Assembly: GCA_019873735.1 (NCBI GenBank)
Contig: JAIOAQ010000021.1
Location: 1-53,172, forward strand
From: Chloroflexota bacterium
Lineage (GTDB): Bacteria; Chloroflexota; Anaerolineae; Anaerolineales; Villigracilaceae
Length of the DNA: 53,172 bases
Direction of reading: 5' to 3'
Part shown: one piece after another, positions 37,477-45,211 of the stretch
How positions within the stretch are numbered: the first letter of the stretch is position 1
Layout of the letters: the number at the start of each line of letters is the position of its first letter
Notes under the pieces: generated by a model
Told to the model about the DNA's origin: nothing
The model's database searches: none
Seen by the model: only the letters and a program-made list of their open reading frames with translations
Made by a program: the position numbers and the translations under genes

Positions 37477-38108
37477 AGCCGGTTCGGGTCGTTGTCGTGG
37501 ATGACCATGCGCTTTTTCGGCGCGGTCTGGTGGGATTGTTGTCTGAGATGCCCGACCTGCAGGTTGTCGGTGAGGCCGAAGATGGCTTGCGTGCGGTTCA
37601 GGTGGTCATGGAAACCCGCCCAGATGTGGTTTTGCTGGATGTGAATATGCCCGGCATGAACGGGCTGGAAACGCTGCACGCTTTTCATAAGGCGCAACTG
37701 GATCCGCGCGTTCTCATGCTCACCATTTCCCAGAAAGACGAAGATCTGATCGGCGCGATTCTGGCCGGGGCGAGCGGCTACTTGCTGAAGAACGCCGAGC
37801 CCGAGGCGCTGCGACAGGCTATTTTACAGGTAGCAAGCGGAAACTCGGTTCTCTCGCCCGATGTCGCGGCGCAGGTATTGAATGCCCTCCGCCGTGCACA
37901 GGATAGCAGTGTCCACAACCTTTTGAGCAGCCGCGAACAGGATGTGTTGCGTTGTCTCGCGCGCGGCCTGACCACGACTCAGATCGCGGTCGAATTGTTT
38001 GTCTCGCAAAACACCGTCAAGACGCATATCCGCCACATTTTGAAGAAATTAGATGTCAGCAATCGCACCGAGGCGGTAGCCAAGGGGATGCAACTGGGCT
38101 TGATCTGA
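37473..38108 (+). CDS. NarL/LuxR-type response regulator
   Basis: 211 residues. The receiver (about 4-125) has VVVVDDHALFRRGL and phosphoacceptor Asp56 in VVLLDVNMPGMNGLETL. A LuxR-type helix-turn-helix (about 145-208) has LSSREQDVLRCLARGLTTTQIAVELFVSQNTVKTHIRHILKKLDVSNRTEAV. Its ATG is inside the kinase stop region. A strong terminator (38385-38417) closes the cluster after a stretch of dispersed repeats. Confidence 0.95.
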   Translation: MKPVRVVVVDDHALFRRGLVGLLSEMPDLQVVGEAEDGLRAVQVVMETRPDVVLLDVNMPGMNGLETLHAFHKAQLDPRVLMLTISQKDEDLIGAILAGASGYLLKNAEPEALRQAILQVASGNSVLSPDVAAQVLNALRRAQDSSVHNLLSSREQDVLRCLARGLTTTQIAVELFVSQNTVKTHIRHILKKLDVSNRTEAVAKGMQLGLI

Positions 38109-38380
38109 TGCCCGGGCAAGCGCCTGAATTTTAACAGGATGGACAGGATAGGCAGGATAAACAATTGGGGTGCGCAAAAAATGTATCTTAACCCTCCCGC
38201 AGGTTAGAACGGGGCTGGCAGCGGATGCTGGCAATCGTGGAGACGCCTTCTGGTTTGGACATTGCGCCAAAACCTGCGGGAGGGTAGGCAGTCGAGGTGC
38301 GCAAAGAAAATCCTGTTTATCCTGCACATAATTGCATCAGGCCTGTGCCAATCTGTGAAATCTGTGGCTTATTTTCTACC
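38109..38380. repeat. Repeat-filled intergenic region after the response regulator
   Basis: No gene. It holds AACAGGATGGACAGGATAGG-type repeats (38133-38160), their inverted partner TCCTGTTTATCCTGC (about 38310-38324), a nested MITE-like element (38189-38286) and an ATCTGTGAAATCTGTGGC motif (38351-38368). Confidence 0.8.
38189..38286 (+). repeat. MITE-like element copy 3 (best preserved)
   Basis: 15-bp perfect terminal inverted repeats: ACCCTCCCGCAGGTT (38191-38205) and AACCTGCGGGAGGGT (38271-38285). The interior of about 65 bp is shared with copies 1 and 2. TA lies at both outer ends (38189-38190, 38286-38287), as for a TA target duplication. Confidence 0.8.
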
Positions 38381-38384
38381 AGCA

Positions 38385-38417
38385 GGGTGATATCTTTATC
38401 ACCCGCTTTTTATTTTT
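38385..38417 (+). terminator. Intrinsic terminator of the two-component cluster
   Basis: A perfect 8-bp stem (GGGTGATA/TATCACCC) with a TCTT loop, followed by GCTTTTTATTTTT. Confidence 0.9.
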
Positions 38418-38440
38418 AAAATCCACCTTTGGCGCTGGAG

Positions 38441-38476
38441 TATAATAGACTAATCTGGTGTGATTAGGTGTATTAT
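38441..38476 (+). promoter_or_regulatory. Promoter region of the cytochrome oxidase operon
   Basis: Two -10 candidates: TATAAT at 38441-38446 (leader about 30 bases) and TATTAT at 38471-38476, which ends 6 bases before the ATG at 38483 (leaderless). No clear Shine-Dalgarno precedes that ATG. Confidence 0.45.
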
Positions 38477-38482
38477 ATTGAC

Positions 38483-38884
38483 ATGAGATCTTTCTCCCGC
38501 CCTGAACCGGCCCTGCGCCGGGTTGTGATTGCATCTGCGAACCCGCTTTTTCGAGCCGGACTGCGTAAGGTCTATTCGGCGCGCTGGGGCAGGGAAGTGG
38601 ACATTGTGGCCACGACCGCCTCTATGCAAGAGACGCTGGAGGCGCTTGAAACCCATCAGCCCGACCTGGTCATTGTGGACTACGACGACCGCGACATGAA
38701 TCGCGCCGAATTCCTGAGCCGCTTTGTCGCCGGCGAAAGCCCCATGCAGGTGGTATTGGTTTCACTGGATGCGGCTGAAGTTGTGGTGGTCTATGATCGC
38801 CGCCGGATGACGGCTGCCGAGGCTGAAGCCTGGCTTTCTAACCCATGGGCCGGGAGCGAAAAGATTCCTCATCGAGGAGAGTGA
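38483..38884 (+). CDS. Degenerate receiver-like protein at the head of the cox operon
   Basis: 133 residues. The pattern RRVVIASANPLFRAGLRKVYS ... HQPDLVIVDYDDRD ... MQVVLVSLDA resembles a NarL-type receiver. Asp66 matches the phosphoacceptor, but the usual acidic pair of strand 1 is replaced (SAN), and the C-terminal Lys is not evident, so normal phosphorylation is unlikely. No DNA-binding domain. It ends one base before the coxB start, so it is surely in the operon. A GTG start at 38468 is possible. The function is unknown; a regulatory or assembly role is an inference. Confidence 0.65.
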   Translation: MRSFSRPEPALRRVVIASANPLFRAGLRKVYSARWGREVDIVATTASMQETLEALETHQPDLVIVDYDDRDMNRAEFLSRFVAGESPMQVVLVSLDAAEVVVVYDRRRMTAAEAEAWLSNPWAGSEKIPHRGE

Positions 38885-38885
38885 A

Positions 38886-39899
38886 ATGCGACGTATTTTC
38901 GTTGTGGCTTTTCTGGTTGTCCTGGTTGCCGTGCTGGTCTTTTTGGGACTGAATGCATTGGGCTTGCTGCCAGAGCAGGCTGCCGCCCAGGCCGAACCCA
39001 TTGACTGGCTCCTCAACCTGGAGTTGATGGTCATCTCTTTCTTGTTTGCCCTGATTATTGTGCCGCTCGTTTACAGCCTGGTGGCGTTTCGCCGCAAACC
39101 GGGAGAAACCGGCGATGGCGAACATGTGGAAGGGAACACCCGCCTGGAAATTGGCTGGACGGTCATCCCCTTGATCATCGTTTTGATCTTTGCTTACCTT
39201 GGCGCCGAAAACCTCGGCCGGGTGCGGCGGGCCGACCCGCAGGCCATGCAAGTCCAGGTGACCGGTTACCAGTGGGGCTGGCAGTTCAAATATCCCCAGT
39301 ACGGCATCCGTTCACAGGAACTGTACCTGCCTGTGAATGAACAGGTCCTTTTCAAGATGGAATCGACAGACGTGATTCACTCCTTTTGGGTGCCTGAGTT
39401 TCGGGTCAAGCAAGACCTTGTGCCCGGCCGCGTGACCGAGGTGCGAATCACCCCCTCGCGGGTTGGCCGCTATACCCTCATGTGCTCTGAACTATGCGGC
39501 ACGCAGCACGCTTACATGAACGCGCCGGTGGTGGTCGTCTCGCGGGCGGAGTTTGATGCCTGGGTGGCCGAGCGCCAGGCCGCAGCCGCAGCCGCTGCAG
39601 CCTCCGGGCCAGACGCGGCCCGCGGCGAAGAAAAGTACTTGATGTACTGCAAGGCCTGTCACTCGATTGACGGCTCGAAAGGCGTCGGCCCCACCTGGCG
39701 CGGCCTGCTGGGCGAGCAGGTCGTCCTGACCGACGGCACTACCTTCATTGCCGACGAAGCCTACATCCTGCGCTCTATCAAGGAACCGGCTTCGCAGGTG
39801 GTGGCAGGCTATCCGCCCATGGCCTTCAATGCCGAAGCCGTCGGCCTGACCGATGCCGACCTGGCCGACATCGTTGAGTTCATCAAGACGTTGAAGTAG
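38886..39899 (+). CDS. coxB: Cytochrome c oxidase subunit II fused to cytochrome c (caa3 type)
   Basis: 337 residues. Hydrophobic N-terminus (about 4-22) and two further membrane segments (about 43-65, 91-107). The CuA cupredoxin domain has ligands His165, Cys200, Cys204, His208 and Met211 (MCSELCGTQHAYM). After an Ala-rich linker comes a class I cytochrome c with CKACH (255-259) and a likely Met ligand in PPMAF. It receives electrons on the outer face and passes them to heme a of subunit I. GAGGAGAG precedes the ATG. Confidence 0.96.
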   Translation: MRRIFVVAFLVVLVAVLVFLGLNALGLLPEQAAAQAEPIDWLLNLELMVISFLFALIIVPLVYSLVAFRRKPGETGDGEHVEGNTRLEIGWTVIPLIIVLIFAYLGAENLGRVRRADPQAMQVQVTGYQWGWQFKYPQYGIRSQELYLPVNEQVLFKMESTDVIHSFWVPEFRVKQDLVPGRVTEVRITPSRVGRYTLMCSELCGTQHAYMNAPVVVVSRAEFDAWVAERQAAAAAAAASGPDAARGEEKYLMYCKACHSIDGSKGVGPTWRGLLGEQVVLTDGTTFIADEAYILRSIKEPASQVVAGYPPMAFNAEAVGLTDADLADIVEFIKTLK

Positions 39900-39910
39900 C
39901 ATCGTTGCAA

Positions 39911-39944
39911 CGCCGGTTGGGGCGCACGCCCCTCAAAGCCGGCG
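39911..39944 (+). promoter_or_regulatory. Hairpin between coxB and coxA
   Basis: CGCCGG/CCGGCG closes an inner GGGGC/GCCCC stem. There is no U-tract, so an RNA-processing or stability element is more likely than a terminator. Confidence 0.4.
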
Positions 39945-39983
39945 AAATACATCCCTGTGACTGATGTGCTGGAGGCTTCTTCT

Positions 39984-41834
39984 ATGAAAAAATTTTTATC
40001 AACCGGTCTGATGCGCGGCCTGGCATTTCAAATTTTAGGTACGCTGGCCGGAGCCGGATTTGTGACGCTCATCCGTTTTTTGATGGGGCTTAAAATCTGG
40101 GGCTGGGACAAAACCACCTACGGCTTCACCGAACCGGCCTGGGTCTTTGGCGGCCTGGTGGGCGTGCTTTCCTTCCTGTACGGGACGCGCGTGCTGGACG
40201 ACTGGCTCAAATGGGCCGCCGGTAAAGAGACGCACGAGCGTCACGAAGACCCGCCCGGCTGGGTCAAGTTCTTTGGCCCTTCGCTCGACCATAAGGTGAT
40301 TGGCATCCAATACACCGTCACTTCGCTGATCTTGCTCTCGGTGGGCGGGCTGTTTGCCCTCATTTTCCGGACCGAACTGGCGGCTTCGGGTCTGCAGTTC
40401 CTGGACCCCGATCTGTACAACACCCTGATGTCCCTGCACGGAATTGTGATGATCGTCTCCATTTTGCTGGGCATTGCCGGGGTGATGAACTACCTGGTGC
40501 CGATGATGATCGGCGCGGCCGATATGACCTTTCCACGCCTGAATGCCTTTTCGTTCTGGATTGCCGTGCCGGCGGCCGTTTTGCTGCTTTCCAGCCTGGC
40601 GCTGGGCGGATTTGATACTGGCTGGACCGGCTACCCGCCGCTCTCGGCGCGCGCCCCGCTGGGGATGCAGATGTTCTTCCTGGGCGTCTTTGTGGCCGGC
40701 TGGTCGTCCATTCTGGGCGCGCTCAATTTGCTGGCCACCGTCCTGCGCCTGCGTGCCAGAGGCATGACCGCCTTCCGCATGCCCATCTTTGTCTGGGCAG
40801 CAGTGGCGACTTCCATTATCAGCCTGACCGCCACGCAGTTGATCGGCCTTTCGTTCCAACTGGTGATGTTCCAGCGGCTGTTTGGCATGGGTTTCTTTGA
40901 CCCGGCCAAGGGCGGCAACCCGATCATCTTTCAGCATCTCTTCTGGTTCTACTCGCACCCGGCGGTTTACGTCTTTGTCCTGCCCGGGCTGGGCATTATC
41001 AGCGAACTCCTGCCGGTTTTCGCCCGCAAGCCGCTTTTTGGCTACAAATGGGTGGCCATGTCCTCGCTGGGGATTGCGCTGGTCGGCTTCCTGGTGTGGG
41101 CGCATCACATGTTCACCTCCGGCATGAACGAGTACCTGCGCGTCCCGTTCATGTACAGCACTCTGCTGGTGGCCGTGCCGACCGGCGTCAAGTTCTTCTC
41201 CTGGGTGGCTACCCTGTGGGGCGGCAAGATCGAGACGCCCACGCCGATGATGTTCGTCCTGGCCGGCCTGGTGGTTTTCCTGCTGGGAGGCCTGTCCGGC
41301 CCGCCGAATGCCACCGTCTCGACCGACCTGCATTTGCATGACACCTATTTCATCGTCGGCCACTTCCACGACACCATGTTTGGCGGCTATGTCTTCCCGT
41401 TCTTTGCCGCGCTGTACTACTGGTTCCCCAAGGCGACCGGCAAGAAGTTGAACGAAAAACTCGGCCACTGGCACTTTTGGCTGATGACCTCCGGCATGCT
41501 GGTGCTGACCCTGTGGATGATGCGCGTTGGCCTGCTGGGCATGCGCCGCCGCATTGCCGATTATGACCCCGCGCTGGGCTTTGACCTCTCTCATCTGGTC
41601 ATGACGGTGGCCGCCTTCGCCATTGCCCTCTCGGTGTTGATCTTCTTCGTCAACGTCTATACCAGCCTGCGCAAAGGGCAGGCCGCTACCGGCAACGTGT
41701 GGAACTCGCGCTCGCCCGAATGGCAGGTGCCGTCACCCATGCCGGCCCACAACTACGAAAAAGAGTTCCGGGTGGTTGGCGAGCCGTATGACTACGGTTT
41801 GCCAGGCTCTGCTTATGTAAAATTCGAAGATTAG
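39984..41834 (+). CDS. ctaD: Cytochrome c oxidase subunit I, A2-type
   Basis: 616 residues, with about 100 extra N-terminal residues that carry two more membrane helices. Ligands: His152 and His462 for heme a, His325, His374 and His375 for CuB, His460 for heme a3. The cross-linking Tyr329 and K-channel Lys403 are present. The usual Glu of GHPEV is absent; WFYSHPAVY (321-329) has the Tyr-Ser pair of A2-type oxidases such as the Thermus caa3 enzyme. It reduces oxygen and pumps protons. ATG 39984 was chosen because GGAGG lies 8 bases upstream; a GTG at 39957 is less likely. Confidence 0.96.
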   Translation: MKKFLSTGLMRGLAFQILGTLAGAGFVTLIRFLMGLKIWGWDKTTYGFTEPAWVFGGLVGVLSFLYGTRVLDDWLKWAAGKETHERHEDPPGWVKFFGPSLDHKVIGIQYTVTSLILLSVGGLFALIFRTELAASGLQFLDPDLYNTLMSLHGIVMIVSILLGIAGVMNYLVPMMIGAADMTFPRLNAFSFWIAVPAAVLLLSSLALGGFDTGWTGYPPLSARAPLGMQMFFLGVFVAGWSSILGALNLLATVLRLRARGMTAFRMPIFVWAAVATSIISLTATQLIGLSFQLVMFQRLFGMGFFDPAKGGNPIIFQHLFWFYSHPAVYVFVLPGLGIISELLPVFARKPLFGYKWVAMSSLGIALVGFLVWAHHMFTSGMNEYLRVPFMYSTLLVAVPTGVKFFSWVATLWGGKIETPTPMMFVLAGLVVFLLGGLSGPPNATVSTDLHLHDTYFIVGHFHDTMFGGYVFPFFAALYYWFPKATGKKLNEKLGHWHFWLMTSGMLVLTLWMMRVGLLGMRRRIADYDPALGFDLSHLVMTVAAFAIALSVLIFFVNVYTSLRKGQAATGNVWNSRSPEWQVPSPMPAHNYEKEFRVVGEPYDYGLPGSAYVKFED

Positions 41835-41844
41835 GGAGCGCGTG

Positions 41845-42609
41845 ATGGAGCACAACAAATCCTATGCCCTCAGCCTCGGCCTGAGCATCTTTATCTTGCT
41901 GGCGGCGCTGACCGGCGTCGAGTACCTGGTGGCCGTAACGGTTGCCTCCGTCTTTCTGCTGGTGGTGATTGCGCTGGCCAAAGCCGGACTGGTGCTGTAC
42001 TACTACATGCACATTTACCGCCTGAACCGCTCTGACCTTGAGGCCGACCGCCACAGTTATGCTTACAAGACCGGCTCCAACCGCTTCGGCCTGTGGCTTT
42101 TCCTGCTTTCCGATTCCTTTGTCTTTGGCGGTCTGCTGGTCACTCGCTTTGGCCTGCTCGGCAATACCCGCCCCGACCTGAATCAGACGCTCGGCCTGGC
42201 GGTTACGGCCGTGCTGTTGATCTCGTCCTTTTTCATGAACCGGGCCGAGACCTCGATGGAACACGGCGACCGCAAAGGCTTCCTGATCGGCACCGCCGCC
42301 ACCATTTTGCTGGGCGTGGGCTTTCTGGCGGGCGTGGTTGGCCTGGAGTGGCCGCTGGCCATACACGAGGGCCTGACCCCCGACAGCGGCCCGGCCGGCG
42401 CGGTCTTCTTTATGTTGACCGGCATGCATGCCTTCCACGTTTTTACCGGCGTCATCTTTCTGGTCATTGTTTTCCGCAACGGCCTGCGCGGCCTCTACTC
42501 GGCCGAAAAGCACTGGGCGGTTGAAGCCGCCGCCGTCTACTGGCATTTTGTGGACGTGGTTTGGATTTTCTTCTACCCGGCGTTGTACCTGATCGGCACC
42601 CACCTGTAA
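41845..42609 (+). CDS. Cytochrome c oxidase subunit IV-subunit III fusion
   Basis: 254 residues. Residues about 8-60 form two helices ending AKAGLVLYYYMHIYRLNRSD, like small subunit IV (COX4_pro type). From about residue 70 the protein is subunit III, with FGLWLFLLSDSFVFGGL, FFMLTGMHAFHVFTGVIFLVI and AAAVYWHFVDVVWIFFYPALYL. GGGAGCG precedes the ATG. Subunit III stabilises proton pumping. Having IV upstream of III in a single chain is unusual compared with separate genes. Confidence 0.88.
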   Translation: MEHNKSYALSLGLSIFILLAALTGVEYLVAVTVASVFLLVVIALAKAGLVLYYYMHIYRLNRSDLEADRHSYAYKTGSNRFGLWLFLLSDSFVFGGLLVTRFGLLGNTRPDLNQTLGLAVTAVLLISSFFMNRAETSMEHGDRKGFLIGTAATILLGVGFLAGVVGLEWPLAIHEGLTPDSGPAGAVFFMLTGMHAFHVFTGVIFLVIVFRNGLRGLYSAEKHWAVEAAAVYWHFVDVVWIFFYPALYLIGTHL

Positions 42610-42621
42610 GCAAGGCGTGTG

Positions 42622-43125
42622 ATGAGCGAAAGCCCCGTTTTGCGTGTAGTCATTTCAGTCCTGCTTGGCCTGCTTTTGGCCCTGGCTTTCAATGAACTGA
42701 CCTACCGCTTCCTGCGCAGTGAGGAGAGACGCGCCCCGCAGACTGTCGAACTGGTCATCCCCCCGGGGACGGCCGAGCGCGTTGCCCGCGGCGAAGACAG
42801 CCTTTCCTTGCCGGACGATATGACCTTTGTGGTCGGGGATACCCTTGTCGTCCGCAATCAGGACAGCGTCAATCATCAACTGGGGCCGATGTTCATCCCC
42901 GCCGGTTCATCGGCCAGCCTGACCTTCGACACGGTTCAGAACTACACCTATGCCTGCTCATTCCAGACCGGGCGCTATCTTGGCCTGGACGTGCGCGAGC
43001 CGCTCACCCTTGGGACGCGCCTGCTGGGCGCCGTCTTTGCCGGCCTGCCGCTGGGGGCGCTGCTGGCGCTCTACAGCCTGATCGCCTGGCCGATGAAAAA
43101 GAAGGGACAGGTCGGCGATGCCTAA
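42622..43125 (+). CDS. Membrane-anchored cupredoxin-like protein of the cox operon
   Basis: 167 residues, with membrane helices at about 8-27 and 134-155. Between them lies a cupredoxin-like beta domain with VVGDTLVVRNQDSVNHQLGPMFIPAGSSASLTF and YACSFQTGRYLGLDV. His85 and Cys112 match copper ligands, but the second His and Met of blue-copper sites are not seen. It could be a copper-delivery or assembly factor or a structural subunit. The start is ATG 42622 (a GTG precedes it). Its 3' end overlaps SURF1 by 8 bases. Confidence 0.7.
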   Translation: MSESPVLRVVISVLLGLLLALAFNELTYRFLRSEERRAPQTVELVIPPGTAERVARGEDSLSLPDDMTFVVGDTLVVRNQDSVNHQLGPMFIPAGSSASLTFDTVQNYTYACSFQTGRYLGLDVREPLTLGTRLLGAVFAGLPLGALLALYSLIAWPMKKKGQVGDA

Positions 43126-43879
43126 CCCCTTTTCCCGCCGCTGGTGGTGGACCACGCTGCTCGTCCTCCTGGGGGCAGCCGTCTGTATTCGTCTGGGCAT
43201 CTGGCAGTTGGACCGCCTCGAGGGGCGGCGGGCCTTCAATGCCCACTACCTGGCCATGCGCGCCGCCGAACCACTGACCTTAACTGAAAATCCTGCCGGC
43301 TTGGATTTGACCCGCATGGAGTACCGCTCGGTGATCCTGACGGGCGAATACGACTTTGAGAATCAGGTCGCGCTGCGTAATCAGTACTATACCCTGAACG
43401 GCGGCGTAGAACAGTACGGTTATCACCTGCTTACCCCGTTGATGCTGGCAGATGGCTCGGCGGTGCTGGTGGATCGCGGCTGGATTCCGGCCGAGGGCAA
43501 CGACTCTCCCGCCGCCTGGCGCAAATACGACCTCGCCGGGACGGTCACGCTCAGGGGCTGGATTCGCCTCGGTCACGCCGCGCCGGCCCTGGGCGGAGTC
43601 GCAGACCCGCCGCTGTCGCCGGGGCAGTCGCGGCTCGATTTCTGGAACGCCGTCAACCTGGAACGCATCCGTCAACAGGTGCCCTATCCTTTGCTGGATG
43701 TGTACGTCCAACTTGACCCCGAGCCGGCGCGCGGCGGTCCGCCTTTTCCGTATCAACCTGCATATGAAATCAGCGAGGGGCCGCATTTGGGCTATGCCGG
43801 CCAGTGGTTCACCTTTGCGGCCATCCTGCTTGGCGGCTATCCCTTCTATCTGCGCAAACGTTCTGCTGAGGCAAAATGA
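43118..43879 (+). CDS. SURF1-family cytochrome oxidase assembly protein
   Basis: 253 residues. SURF1 pattern: N-terminal helix WWWTTLLVLLGAAVCIRLGIWQLDRLEGRRAFN, the central YHLLTPLMLADGSAVLVDRGWIPAE motif and C-terminal helix GYAGQWFTFAAILLGGYPFYL. It helps place heme a in subunit I. It overlaps the cupredoxin gene by 8 bases and the CtaA/CtaB gene by 4 bases, so translation is coupled. Confidence 0.93.
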   Translation: MPNPFSRRWWWTTLLVLLGAAVCIRLGIWQLDRLEGRRAFNAHYLAMRAAEPLTLTENPAGLDLTRMEYRSVILTGEYDFENQVALRNQYYTLNGGVEQYGYHLLTPLMLADGSAVLVDRGWIPAEGNDSPAAWRKYDLAGTVTLRGWIRLGHAAPALGGVADPPLSPGQSRLDFWNAVNLERIRQQVPYPLLDVYVQLDPEPARGGPPFPYQPAYEISEGPHLGYAGQWFTFAAILLGGYPFYLRKRSAEAK

Positions 43880-45198
43880 GACTTTCCTGGCACAATTCCT
43901 TCTTTCGTTTGACCCTCCTGGTTTTGGCGGCTGTGTCCCTTTTGACCCTGAGCGGCCGCCTGGTGACATTGACCGGCGAGGCGGACGCCTGCGCCGGTTG
44001 GCCGCTGTGCCTGCCGCAGGGCGTCCCCGGCTGGATTGACCTGCTGCACCGCGGCGCGGTGGGCCTGGCGGTGGTGTTGATGCTCGCCCTGCTGCAACGC
44101 GCCTGGCGCGATCAGCGCGAGCATCGTCTGCTCCTGCCCTGGGCCACGCTGACGGTTGTGCTTTTCTTTGCGCAGGCCTTTGTGGGCGCACTGCTGGTGA
44201 GGCGCGGCTTCCCGCCCTATCTGATTACAATGCACACCCTGACCGGCGCGGCGCTTTGGGCGGCCCTGCTGGGGCTGGTGCTTTTTTCGGCGCTGTATGC
44301 CCGTGATGCGGCGGCCTTCCCGCCGCTGGACTGGCGCCAGCGCGCCCGCGATTTTTTGACCCTGACCAAGCCGGTGGTGGCCGCCCTGCTGCTGGTGACC
44401 ACCTATGCCGGCATGGTTGCCGGCGGCGGGACCTGGCCTGCCTTTGGCCTGACCTTTTGGACGCTGCTGGGCGGTTTTCTGGCGGCCGGCGGCTCTTCGG
44501 CCCTGAATCAGTACATTGACCGCGACCTGGATAAAAACATGCAGCGCACTGCCCGGCGTCCGCTGGCGGCGGGACGGATGATGCCCGCTGAGGGCCTGGC
44601 TTTTGGGCTGGCGCTGCTGGTGATCAGTTTTTACCTGCTGGCGGGCTTTGTCAACCTGCTGGCGGCCTGGCTGGCGCTGGCAGGGATGGTGTATTACGTG
44701 CTTGTGTACAGTGTGTTGTTGAAGAAGGCGACGGTGCAGAATATCGTCATCGGCGGCGGCGCAGGCGCTATCCCGCCGCTGGTGGGCTGGGCGGCGGCTT
44801 CCGGCTCGCTTTCCATCCCGGCGCTGTTTTTGTTTGCCATCGTCTTTTTGTGGACTCCGCCCCATTTCTGGGCGTTGGCCATTGTGCGGCGTCAGGATTA
44901 CGCCCGCGCCGGCGTGCCTATGCTGCCGGTGGTGCGCGGCGAAAAGGAGACGCGCAGCCAGATTTTCGTTTACAGTCTCGAACTGGTTGGGCTGACGCTG
45001 TTGATGCCGCTGCTGGGCTATGCGGGCAGTCTCTTTTTGATTTCGGCGCTGGTCCTGGGCGGGATGCTGATCTACGCCGCCTGGCGCACCTGGAAGCAGG
45101 CGGGCAACAAAGTGGCCTGGCAGATGTACCGCTGGTCGAGCATGTATCTGTTCTTCATCTTTGCCGCCCTGGCCTTTGACGCAGTGATGACGCGCTGA
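43876..45198 (+). CDS. ctaB: Half-size heme A synthase (CtaA) fused to heme O synthase (CtaB)
   Basis: 440 residues, about 12 membrane helices. Residues 1-145 have four helices like one half of CtaA, with the extracellular Cys pair CAGWPLC (Cys39, Cys45), His58 at the start of TM2 and His120 (MHTLTGA) in TM4. Residues about 155-440 are protoheme IX farnesyltransferase: NQYIDRDLDKNMQRTARRPL (211-230, prenyl-diphosphate site) and KATVQNIVIGGGAGAIPPLVGW. CtaB makes heme O and CtaA oxidises it to heme A. The half-CtaA would need to dimerise to act. It is the last gene of the cox operon. Confidence 0.9.
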   Translation: MRLSWHNSFFRLTLLVLAAVSLLTLSGRLVTLTGEADACAGWPLCLPQGVPGWIDLLHRGAVGLAVVLMLALLQRAWRDQREHRLLLPWATLTVVLFFAQAFVGALLVRRGFPPYLITMHTLTGAALWAALLGLVLFSALYARDAAAFPPLDWRQRARDFLTLTKPVVAALLLVTTYAGMVAGGGTWPAFGLTFWTLLGGFLAAGGSSALNQYIDRDLDKNMQRTARRPLAAGRMMPAEGLAFGLALLVISFYLLAGFVNLLAAWLALAGMVYYVLVYSVLLKKATVQNIVIGGGAGAIPPLVGWAAASGSLSIPALFLFAIVFLWTPPHFWALAIVRRQDYARAGVPMLPVVRGEKETRSQIFVYSLELVGLTLLMPLLGYAGSLFLISALVLGGMLIYAAWRTWKQAGNKVAWQMYRWSSMYLFFIFAALAFDAVMTR

Positions 45199-45211
45199 TA
45201 GGGCAGGGGAG

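Noticed and set aside
40035..42603. Long minus-strand ORFs opposite the oxidase genes
   Set aside because: His/Gln/Arg-rich shadow translations of membrane-helix codons; the plus strand carries clear heme and copper ligands.
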